This document shows positions 36,274-44,282 of a DNA stretch of 64,000 nucleotides, piece by piece. The notes under the pieces are model-generated. The model saw only the letters and a program-made list of their open reading frames with translations, did no database searches and had not been told where the DNA came from. Source of the DNA: Paludibacteraceae bacterium. Its GTDB lineage: Bacteria; Bacteroidota; Bacteroidia; Bacteroidales; Paludibacteraceae. The stretch lies in contig JAKSKU010000004.1 in the NCBI GenBank assembly GCA_024401565.1, positions 24,953-88,952 of the forward strand. Reading direction: 5' to 3'. Both the position numbers and the translations under genes were made by a program. Position 1 is the first letter of the stretch, and the number at the start of each line of letters is the position of its first letter.

Positions 36274-36372
36274 TTAAATAGCATGTGAAGCGCCACAAAA
36301 ATAAAAATTTTATGCCTACTCTTCAAAAACGAAATGCAAAATATCCCCTAATGAGTTTTTTTTCAAATAGTT

Positions 36373-36404
36373 TTTGCAAATAAGACAATCTTTCTCTATT
36401 TTTG
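36373..36404 (+). promoter_or_regulatory. Promoter of the HU gene
   Basis: TTTG (36373-36376), 20 bases, TATTTTTG (36397-36404). Leader of about 20 bases to ATG 36430. Good match to the consensus. Confidence 0.6.
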
Positions 36405-36429
36405 CGTCAAATTTTGAAAAACAAGAAAG

Positions 36430-36729
36430 ATGACAAAGGCAGAATTAGTTAACGAGATATCTGTACGTACTGGTATTGGTCGTGAAGATACTCTTATCGT
36501 AGTTGAGGGATTTATGTCGGAGGTAAAGAGAGCAATGCGTCGTGGTGAAAACATTTATCTACGCGGATTTGGAACTTTCCTAGTAAAGACAAGAAAAGAA
36601 AAGACTGGTAGAAACATTACACAGAAGAGCACAATCATTATCCCTGAGCACAAGATTGCTGCATTCAAAGCTACTAAAGACTTCATTTACGAGAATGGAG
36701 ACTATATGAGCGTTGAAGGCAAAAAATAA
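36430..36729 (+). CDS. HU/IHF-family DNA-binding protein
   Basis: A 99-residue histone-like DNA-bending protein. Seen: helix-turn-helix dimerisation region (MTKAELVNEISVRTGIG, VVEGFMSEVKRAMRRGENIYLRGFGTF), then the beta arm TRKEKTGRNITQKSTIIIPEHKIAAFKATKDF. The usual GRNP at the arm is GRNI here, so the Pro that intercalates at the DNA kink in HU/IHF is replaced by Ile, which may weaken bending. It is followed by a tiny basic protein gene and by rng on the same strand, the usual Bacteroidota neighbourhood. Confidence 0.9.
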   Translation: MTKAELVNEISVRTGIGREDTLIVVEGFMSEVKRAMRRGENIYLRGFGTFLVKTRKEKTGRNITQKSTIIIPEHKIAAFKATKDFIYENGDYMSVEGKK

Positions 36730-36771
36730 GCCGGAAGTGAACTTTAGTAAAAATCATTAATACATTAGATT

Positions 36772-36861
36772 ATGCCAAGCGGTAAGAAGAGAAAAAGACA
36801 TAAAATGTCTACTCACAAGCGCAAAAAGAGACTAAAGAAGGATCGTCATAAGAAGAAATAA
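36772..36861 (+). CDS. 29-residue basic AURKAIP1/COX24-type protein (small ribosomal, bS22-like)
   Basis: MPSGKKRKRH...KKDRHKKK: 29 residues, about two thirds Lys/Arg/His, ATG at 36772 and TAA at 36859-36861. The HKRKKRLKKDRHK core matches the C-terminal motif of AURKAIP1/COX24 (mitochondrial mS38) and of mycobacterial bS22, small basic proteins bound to 16S rRNA. A gene of this kind lies between HU and rng in many Bacteroidota. It is 42 bp after HU, likely in the same transcript, and is easily missed because of its size. Confidence 0.75.
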   Translation: MPSGKKRKRHKMSTHKRKKRLKKDRHKKK

Positions 36862-36891
36862 TCCTTCACGGTATTTTTGCAAAGGAAAGCT

Positions 36892-36942
36892 AAGAACAAA
36901 CGTTGATTGCCGTAAAAAGCTCAGTGTTTGTTCTTTCTTTTT
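36892..36942 (+). terminator. Terminator after the HU / small basic protein unit
   Basis: AAGAACAAAC (36892-36901) pairs with GTTTGTTCTT (36925-36934), then CTTTTT. A TAnnTTTG-like element (TATTTTTG, 36872-36879) lies just before it. The rest of the gap to 37066 has nothing else I can support. Confidence 0.6.
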
Positions 36943-37066
36943 ATCTAAGACCATGAGAACAATGTAAACACCTAAGAATCATTCTTTTATCCGTAAAGAC
37001 GCAATATTTTTCATATTCGTTCGGAACAAACCCGTTTACATTCAGTCCTCACTAAAACAATAAAAA

Positions 37067-38683
37067 GTGAACAGTGAACTAATTATCGACGTTCAGGAAA
37101 GCGAAGTAAAAATCGCGCTCTTGGAAGACAAGCGACTAGCTTCCTACCATGCTGAAAACAGAGGGTCGGAAAACAAGTACGCCTTGGCCAACATCTATCT
37201 GGCTAAGGTGAAGAAGCTTATGCCTGGACTCAACGCCGCATTCGTCGACGTGGGTTATGACAAGGGTGCATTCCTTCATTACCAGGATTTAGGGCGTGGA
37301 TACCGCTCTATGCAACGTTTCCTTCGCAACGTCCTAATGGATGGCTCACGCGCTCCTAAAGTGCAGGACGTGGAGCTTGATCCAATACTGGAAAAAGAGG
37401 GCGACATCAAGGACGTGCTTGCTCCAGGACAGGAGATACTGGTGCAGATCGAAAAAGAACCTATCTCTACTAAAGGGCCTCGCCTGACAGCAGAGATCAC
37501 CATAGCTGGCCGTTTCCTTGTGCTTGTGCCACTCTCTGACAAGGTGTTCGTCTCACAGAAAATCAAGTCTAACGCAGAAAGAAAACGTATAAAGGAGATC
37601 CTTTCCAAATGTCTGCCTAAAAACTTCGGTTGCATCGCACGTACAATGTCGGAAGGAAAAGAAGAGGCCGACTTTAAGGAAGAACTTGACGACTTGGTTG
37701 GAAAGTGGGAGGATATGGTGGCCAAACTCGACAAAGAGGCACTGCCAAAACTGGTGTTGAAAGAGATGGATTCCGTCACTGGCCTTCTTCGTGACACTCT
37801 TTCTCCCGACTACGACAGCATAGTGGTGAACGACAAGGATGTCTACAAAGAGGTGCTGAGCTACGTTGAGCATATAGCTCCAGAAAAAAAGGAGATTGTC
37901 CAGTATTACAACGATGAGATTCCTTTGTTTGATTTCTACAAGGTAACCAAGCAGATCAAAAGTTCGTTCGGAAGAACCGTGGTGTTCAAGAACAGTGCTT
38001 ATTTGGTGATCGAGCAGACTGAGGCCTTGATGGTGATCGACGTGAATAGCGGAAACCGTTCAAAAAGCAGCAACGACCAGGAGACAAACGCTCTTGAGGT
38101 AAACCTTGCGGCTGCCGACGAAATCGCACGACAATTGCGTCTACGCGATATCGGAGGAATCGTGGTGATCGACTTCATCGATATGGCGAAAGGAGAAAAC
38201 CGCGTCGCTCTATACGACAGAATGCGACAGAACATGGCTCGCGACAAAGCCAGACACAACATCCTGCCATTGAGCAAGTTCTGCCTAATGCAGATCACGC
38301 GTCATCGTGTACGCCCAGTGACTAACATCAAAACAGAGGAGGTCTGCCCTACTTGCCACGGAACAGGCAAATGTCAGCCAACAATTCTATTTGAACATGA
38401 GATTGAGGAGAAGATACGTTATGTGAAGGAAGAGAAGAAAATAGAAAACTTCACCATCTACGTGCATCCTTACATCTACACATATTTGAATGACGGATTC
38501 TTCTTCAACAGTTTGAAGTGGAAATGGCGTCGCAAATATTGTAAATTCAATCTGCTCAAAAATGAAGATTTCGGCATGCTTCAATATAAATTTATTGACA
38601 AAGACGGAACAGAAATCAACCTGAACCCAGAGAAAGAGGAATTACCGATAGATGATTCTACCGACGACAGCAACAAAAAATAA
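37067..38683 (+). CDS. rng: Ribonuclease G/E family
   Basis: Cytosolic endoribonuclease for 16S/5S rRNA maturation and mRNA turnover. Seen: N-terminal SELIIDVQESEVKIALLEDKRL; an S1-like RNA-binding region (IYLAKVKKLMPGLNAAFVDVGYDKGAFLHYQDL, about 43-75) with a Bacteroidota-type insert; the catalytic Asp motifs VIDVNSG and IGGIVVIDFIDM; and the zinc-link CPTCHGTGK. 538 residues, without the long C-terminal degradosome scaffold of E. coli RNase E, so it is RNase G-like. The start codon is GTG at 37067, giving MNSELIIDV, which is the family's usual N terminus; no in-frame ATG upstream fits. It ends in a strong terminator. Confidence 0.92.
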   Translation: MNSELIIDVQESEVKIALLEDKRLASYHAENRGSENKYALANIYLAKVKKLMPGLNAAFVDVGYDKGAFLHYQDLGRGYRSMQRFLRNVLMDGSRAPKVQDVELDPILEKEGDIKDVLAPGQEILVQIEKEPISTKGPRLTAEITIAGRFLVLVPLSDKVFVSQKIKSNAERKRIKEILSKCLPKNFGCIARTMSEGKEEADFKEELDDLVGKWEDMVAKLDKEALPKLVLKEMDSVTGLLRDTLSPDYDSIVVNDKDVYKEVLSYVEHIAPEKKEIVQYYNDEIPLFDFYKVTKQIKSSFGRTVVFKNSAYLVIEQTEALMVIDVNSGNRSKSSNDQETNALEVNLAAADEIARQLRLRDIGGIVVIDFIDMAKGENRVALYDRMRQNMARDKARHNILPLSKFCLMQITRHRVRPVTNIKTEEVCPTCHGTGKCQPTILFEHEIEEKIRYVKEEKKIENFTIYVHPYIYTYLNDGFFFNSLKWKWRRKYCKFNLLKNEDFGMLQYKFIDKDGTEINLNPEKEELPIDDSTDDSNKK

Positions 38684-38690
38684 CTATGCA

Positions 38691-38718
38691 AGGGCAATCC
38701 AACGGGTTGCCCTTTTTT
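38691..38718 (+). terminator. Terminator of rng
   Basis: AGGGCAA (38691-38697) pairs with TTGCCCT (38707-38713), then a T6 run. Confidence 0.8.
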
Positions 38719-38822
38719 ATTGGACAATATGAGGATTGGAATGTCATGTATATAATCACCTATAAAATTTGCGATTCTATATAAATTCAATTATTTTTAC
38801 GACAAAATCAAAAACAGTTTTT

Positions 38823-38918
38823 ATGGTTAATAACAGACAAAAACAAATCCCTATGAATGGATCAACAATCGATTTAAGTAATACGAAAAACTTCAATTAT
38901 ATAATGCAGATATTCTAA
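38823..38918 (+). CDS. Possible 31-residue ORF, unknown
   Basis: ATG 38823 to TAA 38918 in an AT-rich stretch after the rng terminator, sequence starting MVNNRQKQIPMNGSTIDLS. No motif. Listed because it precedes two further small unknown genes on the same strand; it may be non-coding. Confidence 0.25.
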   Translation: MVNNRQKQIPMNGSTIDLSNTKNFNYIMQIF

Positions 38919-38937
38919 ATCTATTTAAATAAGAAAG

Positions 38938-39111
38938 ATGAAAGTTAATAAAAAAGAATGGAATTGTATAGTCGACGCAATAGAAAAAACTATTGCTGTT
39001 TGCGAAGCCGTTGAGATAAAAAAACGTGAAAGTCCCGAAAATTTGCACTTAACATCTGAACACGATCAAGAATGGCAAGGAAAAAGAAACTGGAACTTGC
39101 AGCATTTATGA
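38938..39111 (+). CDS. 57-residue hypothetical protein
   Basis: ATG 38938 to TGA 39109-39111. The protein starts MKVNKKEWNCIVDAIEKTI and ends NWNLQHL; it looks soluble, charged and helical in its first half. No signal peptide or known motif. The stop is followed one base later by the ATG of the 197-residue gene, so translation is likely coupled. The base composition is more AT-rich than the flanking housekeeping genes, suggesting an acquired cassette. Confidence 0.45.
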   Translation: MKVNKKEWNCIVDAIEKTIAVCEAVEIKKRESPENLHLTSEHDQEWQGKRNWNLQHL

Positions 39112-39112
39112 A

Positions 39113-39706
39113 ATGTCAAAATTCAACGAAAAGAGATTAGCAATGACTACAAATTTAAAAAGTATCTCAGACAAAGACTTAATATCTACAATTTTAGATT
39201 ACGAAGGAGAAGAATTTCAAGCCCGTTTGACTGAAGTTCTCCGAAAAACAAGTTTCCATGAACATCCCAAAGTAAAAAATTTACATTTAGCCGATGGTGC
39301 GGAAAAAGAAGACGATTACAAGAATTTGGTTGCTGGTGCACAAAAACTACTGAAAAAGGCAGACAATGTTTGGATAATAACAAACTATGGAGGCATAACA
39401 ACCGCAGACTTTATTGTTCAATACGGAACCTTGCTTAAATACATGGATCTAAAAACTATAAATAGTCTCAATTCACTTGAGCAGCTTATCGGCAAACACA
39501 AAAAACAAGCAAGACGTTTTTTTATAAATGTAGCGGATGCTCATTGCGAAGCGAGACATTTTGCAAATAAGGTAAGAAATTGCTTCTTAGAGAACGAAAA
39601 ACTTAGCGAAATAATTATTTCGCAAAGAGGCAAGATGTTAGCCATTAACAGAAAGACAACTGAACTTAAAGATTATTTCGTTTGGGTAAGAAAGAACTGG
39701 AAATAA
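39113..39706 (+). CDS. 197-residue hypothetical protein in AT-rich cassette
   Basis: A soluble protein without signal peptide or membrane segment. Residues about 15-95 are helical and charged (ISDKDLISTILDYEGEEFQARLTEVLRK); the middle has VWIITNYGGITTADFIVQYGTLLKYMDL; the C-terminal part is basic (KHKKQARRFFINVADAHCEARHFANKV...YFVWVRKNWK). I do not recognise the family. ATG 39143 (M11) is an alternative start. It follows the 57-residue gene with a 1-bp gap and ends in its own terminator. The AT-rich codons (AAA, ATA, TTA) contrast with rng and dapL. A defence or mobile-element accessory role is possible only as speculation from composition and setting. Confidence 0.6.
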   Translation: MSKFNEKRLAMTTNLKSISDKDLISTILDYEGEEFQARLTEVLRKTSFHEHPKVKNLHLADGAEKEDDYKNLVAGAQKLLKKADNVWIITNYGGITTADFIVQYGTLLKYMDLKTINSLNSLEQLIGKHKKQARRFFINVADAHCEARHFANKVRNCFLENEKLSEIIISQRGKMLAINRKTTELKDYFVWVRKNWK

Positions 39707-39710
39707 AAAA

Positions 39711-39735
39711 GCGTGGTTAACAACCACGCATTTTT
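39711..39735 (+). terminator. Terminator of the small-gene cassette
   Basis: GCGTGGTT (39711-39718) pairs with AACCACGC (39722-39729), then ATTTTT. Confidence 0.8.
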
Positions 39736-39956
39736 GACCACATCGTATCGATGTTGGGTCCCACAGTGACGTTAACTCTGTAGACGGTCTTTCGACAACG
39801 CAAATTTAAAGTATTTGTATAACATTTTCAAAAATATTTAAAAGAAATAAGAAAAAGCACACTGTTTTTAGTCGGAATCATCACAATTTTGGCGATTGGC
39901 ATATACGTTTCAAAGCTAAAAGCAGAGGTTGACAAGTAAAAGGCAAACATGGAGAT
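39736..39956 (+). other. Intergenic stretch with a possible gene remnant
   Basis: No complete gene. A frame without start codon ending at TAA 39937-39939 reads KEIRKSTLFLVGIITILAIG...KLKAEVDK: a single membrane helix followed by a charged end. It could be a decayed small membrane protein gene. Otherwise I see nothing in it. Confidence 0.3.
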
Positions 39957-39991
39957 ATAAAAAAACTCTTCCCCATCAACGAGGAAGAGTT
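39957..39991 (-). terminator. Terminator of dapF-dapL
   Basis: AACTCTTCC (39964-39972) pairs with GGAAGAGTT (39983-39991). On the minus strand the hairpin is followed by a T7 run. Confidence 0.75.
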
Positions 39992-40035
39992 TCTCAAAAT
40001 CATTCGTTTATATGTAGGAATTACTATGTGACTAA

Positions 40036-41256
40036 TTATCCAAGTCTTTTCATCGCTTCAATTGTGGCGTCTCTGTCGCCCAAAGCGGAAAATCTAATGT
40101 ATCCTTCTCCACTCACACCAAATCCAACTCCTGGTGTGGCTACAATATTCTTCTCTTTCAATAGGTAGTCGAAGAACGCCCAAGAATCCATTCCTGCTGG
40201 TGTCTTGGCCCATACGTATGGACTGTTCTTTCCACCAAACACTGTATAACCGGCCGCCTGTAGGCTCTCTCTGATTATCTTGGCGTTACCCATATAATAA
40301 TTGATTGTCTCCTTCACCTGCTTCTTTCCCTCTTCACTGTAAACAGCCTCAGCAGCTCGCTGGATAACGTATGCAGTTCCGTTGAACTTTGTGCACTGGC
40401 GACGGTTCCACAATCCATTCAACGCTACTTTCTCGCCTTTTGAGTTTCTTGCCATCACAGTCTTTGGAATGACAGTCAATCCACATCTTGTTCCTGTGAA
40501 ACCAGCTGTCTTTGAGTAGCTGCGGAACTCGATAGCACACTGCTTTGCTCCCTCAATCTCGTAGATTGAATGAGGAACGTCATCCTCCTGAATGAATGCC
40601 TCGTATGCGGCGTCGAACAAAATCAACGCATCGTTTGCAAGCGCATATTTTACCCACTCTGTAAGCTGAACCTTTGTCAATGTTGTACCAGTCGGATTGT
40701 TAGGGAAGCATAGATAAATCACGTCTACCTTCTCCTTTGGCAATGATGGCACAAATCCATTCTCTGCTGTGCATGGAAGATATACAATCTTGCTCCAACG
40801 TCCGTCGGCAAGCAAATCACCAGCACGACCTGCCATCACGTTTGTGTCGATATATACTGGATAAACAGGATCTGTTACAGCTACGACGTTGCCCAAACCA
40901 AGAATATCACCGATGTTACCAGTGTCACTCTTTGCACCGTCGCTAATGAAAATCTCATCGCTATCAAGAGATACGCCACGTGGAGCGAAATCGTTCTTGA
41001 TGATTGTGTCAATCAAAAACTTATATCCCTGCTCAGGGCCATATCCACGGAATGTCGATGAATCTGCCATCTCATCCACAGCCTTGTGCATCGCCTTGAT
41101 TACAGCATCACACAATGGCAATGTGACGTCGCCAATACCCATACGGATAACTTTTGCCGACGGATTAGTCTCTTTGTAAGCAGCCACTCTCTTTGCTATC
41201 TCAGAAAACAGATAACTGCCTGGCAGTTTCTGGAAATTATCATTAATTGTAACCAT
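40036..41256 (-). CDS. dapL: LL-diaminopimelate aminotransferase
   Basis: Converts tetrahydrodipicolinate directly to LL-diaminopimelate in lysine and peptidoglycan synthesis, bypassing the acylase steps. Seen: 406 residues; N-terminal [13 protein letters not shown] and [14 protein letters not shown]; substrate-loop [12 protein letters not shown]-binding [16 protein letters not shown] and the Schiff-base Lys in [14 protein letters not shown]; the C-terminal [14 protein letters not shown] with the carboxylate-binding Arg. Length and motifs match DapL. It is directly downstream of dapF on the same strand with 75 bp between (which contain a dispersed palindrome), so the two consecutive steps are encoded together. 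Confidence 0.95.
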   Translation of the reverse strand: MVTINDNFQKLPGSYLFSEIAKRVAAYKETNPSAKVIRMGIGDVTLPLCDAVIKAMHKAVDEMADSSTFRGYGPEQGYKFLIDTIIKNDFAPRGVSLDSDEIFISDGAKSDTGNIGDILGLGNVVAVTDPVYPVYIDTNVMAGRAGDLLADGRWSKIVYLPCTAENGFVPSLPKEKVDVIYLCFPNNPTGTTLTKVQLTEWVKYALANDALILFDAAYEAFIQEDDVPHSIYEIEGAKQCAIEFRSYSKTAGFTGTRCGLTVIPKTVMARNSKGEKVALNGLWNRRQCTKFNGTAYVIQRAAEAVYSEEGKKQVKETINYYMGNAKIIRESLQAAGYTVFGGKNSPYVWAKTPAGMDSWAFFDYLLKEKNIVATPGVGFGVSGEGYIRFSALGDRDATIEAMKRLG

Positions 41257-41300
41257 ATCCTAAATATATATCGAATCTAAAATTTCTAATCAATTATGAC

Positions 41301-41316
41301 ACGCACGTCCGTGCGT
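41301..41316. repeat. Dispersed GTAGAGACG-type palindrome between dapF and dapL
   Basis: ACGCACG-TC-CGTGCGT, flanked by TCTCTACGTGT. It is nearly the reverse complement of the copy at 45314-45346 (shared ACACGTAGAGAC and ACGGACGTGCGT). Confidence 0.7.
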
Positions 41317-41331
41317 CTCTACGTGTTCTAA

Positions 41332-42165
41332 TTAAATTTCAACCTCTCCTTCAAATACTGTGGTTGCCGAACCTGTCATGTAGACGTGGTTGTCTGCTTC
41401 ATTCCATTTAATATGTAGGTCACCACCACGTAGTTTTACACAAACATCACGGTCAGTCAAGCCGTTCAACACACAAGCTACCGCAACTCCGCAAGCTCCT
41501 GTGCCACAAGCCATTGTCTCGCCGGCTCCACGCTCCCAGACTCTCATCTTCACTTCGCTACGGCTGTGAACCTCAACAAACTCAGTGTTTGTCTTGCGTG
41601 GGAATGCAGAATGACACTCGTAGGCTGGACCAATCTTCTCCAAATCCAACGCATCCACATTATCAACGTAGATGACTGAGTGAGGATTACCCATGCTGAC
41701 ACATGTTGTCAACTTTGTTTCTCCCAACACCTCAATCGGCTGGCTCACCACCTTCGGCATATCAAATGTGGTTGGGATGTTCAAACCGTTAAGGATTGGC
41801 TCACCCATATCCACCGTAACTGTCTCAACCTTACCGTCGACTACATGAAGATCAAGTATCTTCACTCCAGCAAGAGTCTCAAGCGACACCTTTGTCTTTG
41901 TAGTCAAACCCTTGTCGTACACATACTTGCCGACACAACGAGAAGCATTTCCACACATCTCGGCTTCCGAACCGTCCGAGTTGAACATACGCATTCTAAA
42001 ATCACACGTTTCGCTTGGCAGAATCATAACGATACCGTCCGATCCGATACCTGTGTGACGATCGCTCAACTTGATTGCGACCTCACTTGGGTTGGCTATT
42101 TTTTCTGTCGCTCCATTGATATAAATATAATCGTTGGAGATTCCATGCATTTTAGTAAACTTCAT
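41332..42165 (-). CDS. dapF: Diaminopimelate epimerase
   Basis: Interconverts LL- and meso-diaminopimelate, the step after DapL. Seen: 277 residues; N-terminal [15 protein letters not shown]; the first catalytic Cys in [11 protein letters not shown]; second catalytic Cys in [13 protein letters not shown]; the IGSDGIVM and [13 protein letters not shown] segments; and C-terminal GGDLHIKW...[13 protein letters not shown]. All key residues are present. It is first in a two-gene unit with dapL. A minus-strand promoter candidate lies at 42233-42260. Confidence 0.95.
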   Translation of the reverse strand: MKFTKMHGISNDYIYINGATEKIANPSEVAIKLSDRHTGIGSDGIVMILPSETCDFRMRMFNSDGSEAEMCGNASRCVGKYVYDKGLTTKTKVSLETLAGVKILDLHVVDGKVETVTVDMGEPILNGLNIPTTFDMPKVVSQPIEVLGETKLTTCVSMGNPHSVIYVDNVDALDLEKIGPAYECHSAFPRKTNTEFVEVHSRSEVKMRVWERGAGETMACGTGACGVAVACVLNGLTDRDVCVKLRGGDLHIKWNEADNHVYMTGSATTVFEGEVEI

Positions 42166-42554
42166 CGTTCAACTCCTTTTTAGTTCAACTTATTTTCAGT
42201 TCGTTTTACGTGCTCAATTCGTTTTACGACTGCAAAATTAAGGCTATTGAGATTAGCAAAAGTTGGTTTCATTCGCCTTTATGGAAGAAATAAGGTTGAT
42301 TTTACAATTTAAAAGCAAACAGTATATTTTTATAACAATCTATAATCAAACATAAATTATTACTTACATTTTATAATAAATTAAACACACAATAGTCACA
42401 CATGATTTTTATGTTAAAAAAGATTAAATGACGTTTAGTAAAGTTTATTTGCACATTTCGTCATTTTAGGCAACTAATAATAGTTGTGTGATACAAATAA
42501 TACGACTACCTTTAAGTAAATTTGCAGAAAAATCAGAGAGTATATTAAATCGAT
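42166..42554. promoter_or_regulatory. Divergent regulatory region between dapF and the export operon
   Basis: 389 bases, no gene. Minus strand: TTTG (42260-42257), 16 bases, TAATTTTG (42240-42233), a fair promoter for dapF-dapL. Plus strand: TAAATTTG (42517-42524), 31 bases before the tolC-like ATG, without a good -33. Near the dapF start the sequence TTCGTTTTACG is directly repeated with one mismatch (about 42201 and 42219). The centre is plain AT-rich sequence. Confidence 0.5.
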
Positions 42555-44165
42555 ATGAAAAAACTAATATTTTCAGTACTGACAGCATTGGCTTGTTCGG
42601 TTCAAATCACAAATGCGGAGACGCAAGTGTTGACGCTCGACAGCTGCCGTGCGTTGGCTATTCGCAACAACAACGATCTGAAAATGTCGAGTGCCAAAAA
42701 GCAGAAGGCGTACTACGACAGAAAAGCCGCATTCACAAAATTCTTGCCTCGCATCACCGCAACCGGAGCTTACATTCTTTCATCGAAAGATATAAGTCTT
42801 CTTTCTGAGGAGACGCAGGACAAGTTAAACAATCTTGGCACAAACGCAGGAGCGGCAATGGGCCAGAGTTTGCAGCAATCCACACAACAGATGACGCAGC
42901 AAATGTCTCAGCAGGCGATGCAACAGGTGATGCAGAATCCAGAGTTGATGCAGATGTTAATGCAAAATCCACAGATGATGCAGCAAGTAATGCAGATGCC
43001 ACAGAAGGTTCAGGGAATGACTGAAAAAATGACTGAAAATGTTGTAAACGGATTCAACGAAAAAGTCGCTCCAAAAATGAATGCCATCGGTGGAGAAATC
43101 GTTGATGAGTTTGATATCGACAACACAAATATCGGAGTCATCTCTGTGATGCTTACTCAGCCAATCTATATGGGAGGTAAAATCGCAGCCTACCATAATA
43201 TAATGAAGAAGGTGGAGCAGTTGACTAACGCTCAGTCAGTTGGCAAAGAGAACGACGTAATCGTTGAGACGGACGAAGCATACTGGAGAATCGTCGGACT
43301 AGAATCAAAGAAGAGATTGGCACAGAGCTATCTTCGCACCATCGACACTTTAAATAAGGATGTTGACAAACTTATCGAGGCTGGTTTTGCCACTAAGGCC
43401 GACGGTTTGAAAGTCAGAGTGAAATTGAACGAGGCTAAAGTCGCTGTAATCCAGGTGGAGAACGGCATCACACTTTCGAAGATGTTGCTTTGCCAGATCT
43501 GTGGACTTGACATGAACTCTGACATTCAGCTTGCCGACGCGAATATCGACGCTGAAGGATTTGTCGTACCAGAGACAACAGCAGCAGCCAACATAGACGA
43601 GGCAATCAAGTCAAGACATGAGATGCAGAGCCTTGCACTTGCCAAGGAGATTGGAGAAGAGAAGGTGAAGATCGCACGAAGCGAATATCTTCCTACCGTC
43701 GCCCTTATGGGAGGCTACACTACAACTAACCCTTCTGCATTCGACGGAATCAAGAATGAGTTTGGTGGCATGTGGAACGTAGGAGTCGTAGTCAAAGTGC
43801 CAGTGGTCACTTGTGGAGAAAGAATCTACAAGGTAAGAGCCGCTAAGGAAGAGGCTAAGATTGCTGAATACCAGTACGATGAGGCAAAAGAGAAGATCAC
43901 ATTGCAAGTCAACCAAAACACTCAGAAGGTGGCAGAGGCAAGTGAGCGTCTTCACACAGCAAAGGAGAGTTTGAAAGAGGCACAGGAAAACCTACGCTAC
44001 GCAGAGGTCGGAATGAAAGAGGGAATGATCCCAGTGTCAGACGTGCTTCAGGCAGAGACTGCATTGCTAAAGGCCCAGAGCACAGCTATCGAGGCTGACA
44101 TCGACCTTCTATTGGCTGATTTGTATTTGAAGAAATCATTAGGAAAGATTCAAAACGCTCATTAA
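42555..44165 (+). CDS. TolC-family outer-membrane efflux protein with Gln/Met-rich insert
   Basis: Outer-membrane exit duct of a tripartite exporter. Seen: signal peptide 1-21; the TolC-like repeats (LTLDSCRALAIRNNNDLKMSSAKKQKAYYDRKAAFTKFLPRITATGAY; later IAREYLPTV-type SEYLPTVALMGGYTT and VVVKVPVVTCGER); and paired long coiled coils (about 200-300 and 405-500). A low-complexity insert at about 102-155 (QQSTQQMTQQMSQQAMQQV, NPELMQMLMQNPQMMQQVM) sits where the first equatorial/coiled-coil region is expected. 536 residues, larger than most (about 430-480) because of this insert. It is first in an operon with HlyD-like and two ABC-2 permease genes. Confidence 0.87.
   Translation: MKKLIFSVLTALACSVQITNAETQVLTLDSCRALAIRNNNDLKMSSAKKQKAYYDRKAAFTKFLPRITATGAYILSSKDISLLSEETQDKLNNLGTNAGAAMGQSLQQSTQQMTQQMSQQAMQQVMQNPELMQMLMQNPQMMQQVMQMPQKVQGMTEKMTENVVNGFNEKVAPKMNAIGGEIVDEFDIDNTNIGVISVMLTQPIYMGGKIAAYHNIMKKVEQLTNAQSVGKENDVIVETDEAYWRIVGLESKKRLAQSYLRTIDTLNKDVDKLIEAGFATKADGLKVRVKLNEAKVAVIQVENGITLSKMLLCQICGLDMNSDIQLADANIDAEGFVVPETTAAANIDEAIKSRHEMQSLALAKEIGEEKVKIARSEYLPTVALMGGYTTTNPSAFDGIKNEFGGMWNVGVVVKVPVVTCGERIYKVRAAKEEAKIAEYQYDEAKEKITLQVNQNTQKVAEASERLHTAKESLKEAQENLRYAEVGMKEGMIPVSDVLQAETALLKAQSTAIEADIDLLLADLYLKKSLGKIQNAH
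42861..43020 (+). repeat. Gln/Met-rich low-complexity tract in the TolC-like gene
   Basis: About 50 codons dominated by CAG/CAA and ATG (residues about 103-155), including the NPELMQMLMQNPQ unit that resembles STI1/ubiquilin-type NP..M..M repeats. Confidence 0.85.
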
Positions 44166-44178
44166 AAACATATCCAGC

Positions 44179-44248
44179 GGGAGGGTTTGAAACCCTCCCC
44201 TACATCCATAAATCAATATCTTCGTAGGGGATGGTTTCAAACCATCCC
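44179..44248. repeat. Pair of inverted palindromic repeats between tolC-like and hlyD-like genes
   Basis: GGGAGGGTTTGAAACCCTCC... (44179-44203, ending CCCTAC) and GTAGGGGATGGTTTCAAACC... (44224-44248) are inverted copies of one another, each itself palindromic, 20 bases apart. Together they can form two hairpins or one long one within the operon. Confidence 0.8.
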
Positions 44249-44282
44249 GAATTAAAAAGTAACAAAATAAAATCTAAATAAG

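Noticed and set aside
39838-39939. Small membrane protein gene
   Set aside because: The frame has no start codon; kept only as a possible remnant in the spacer description.
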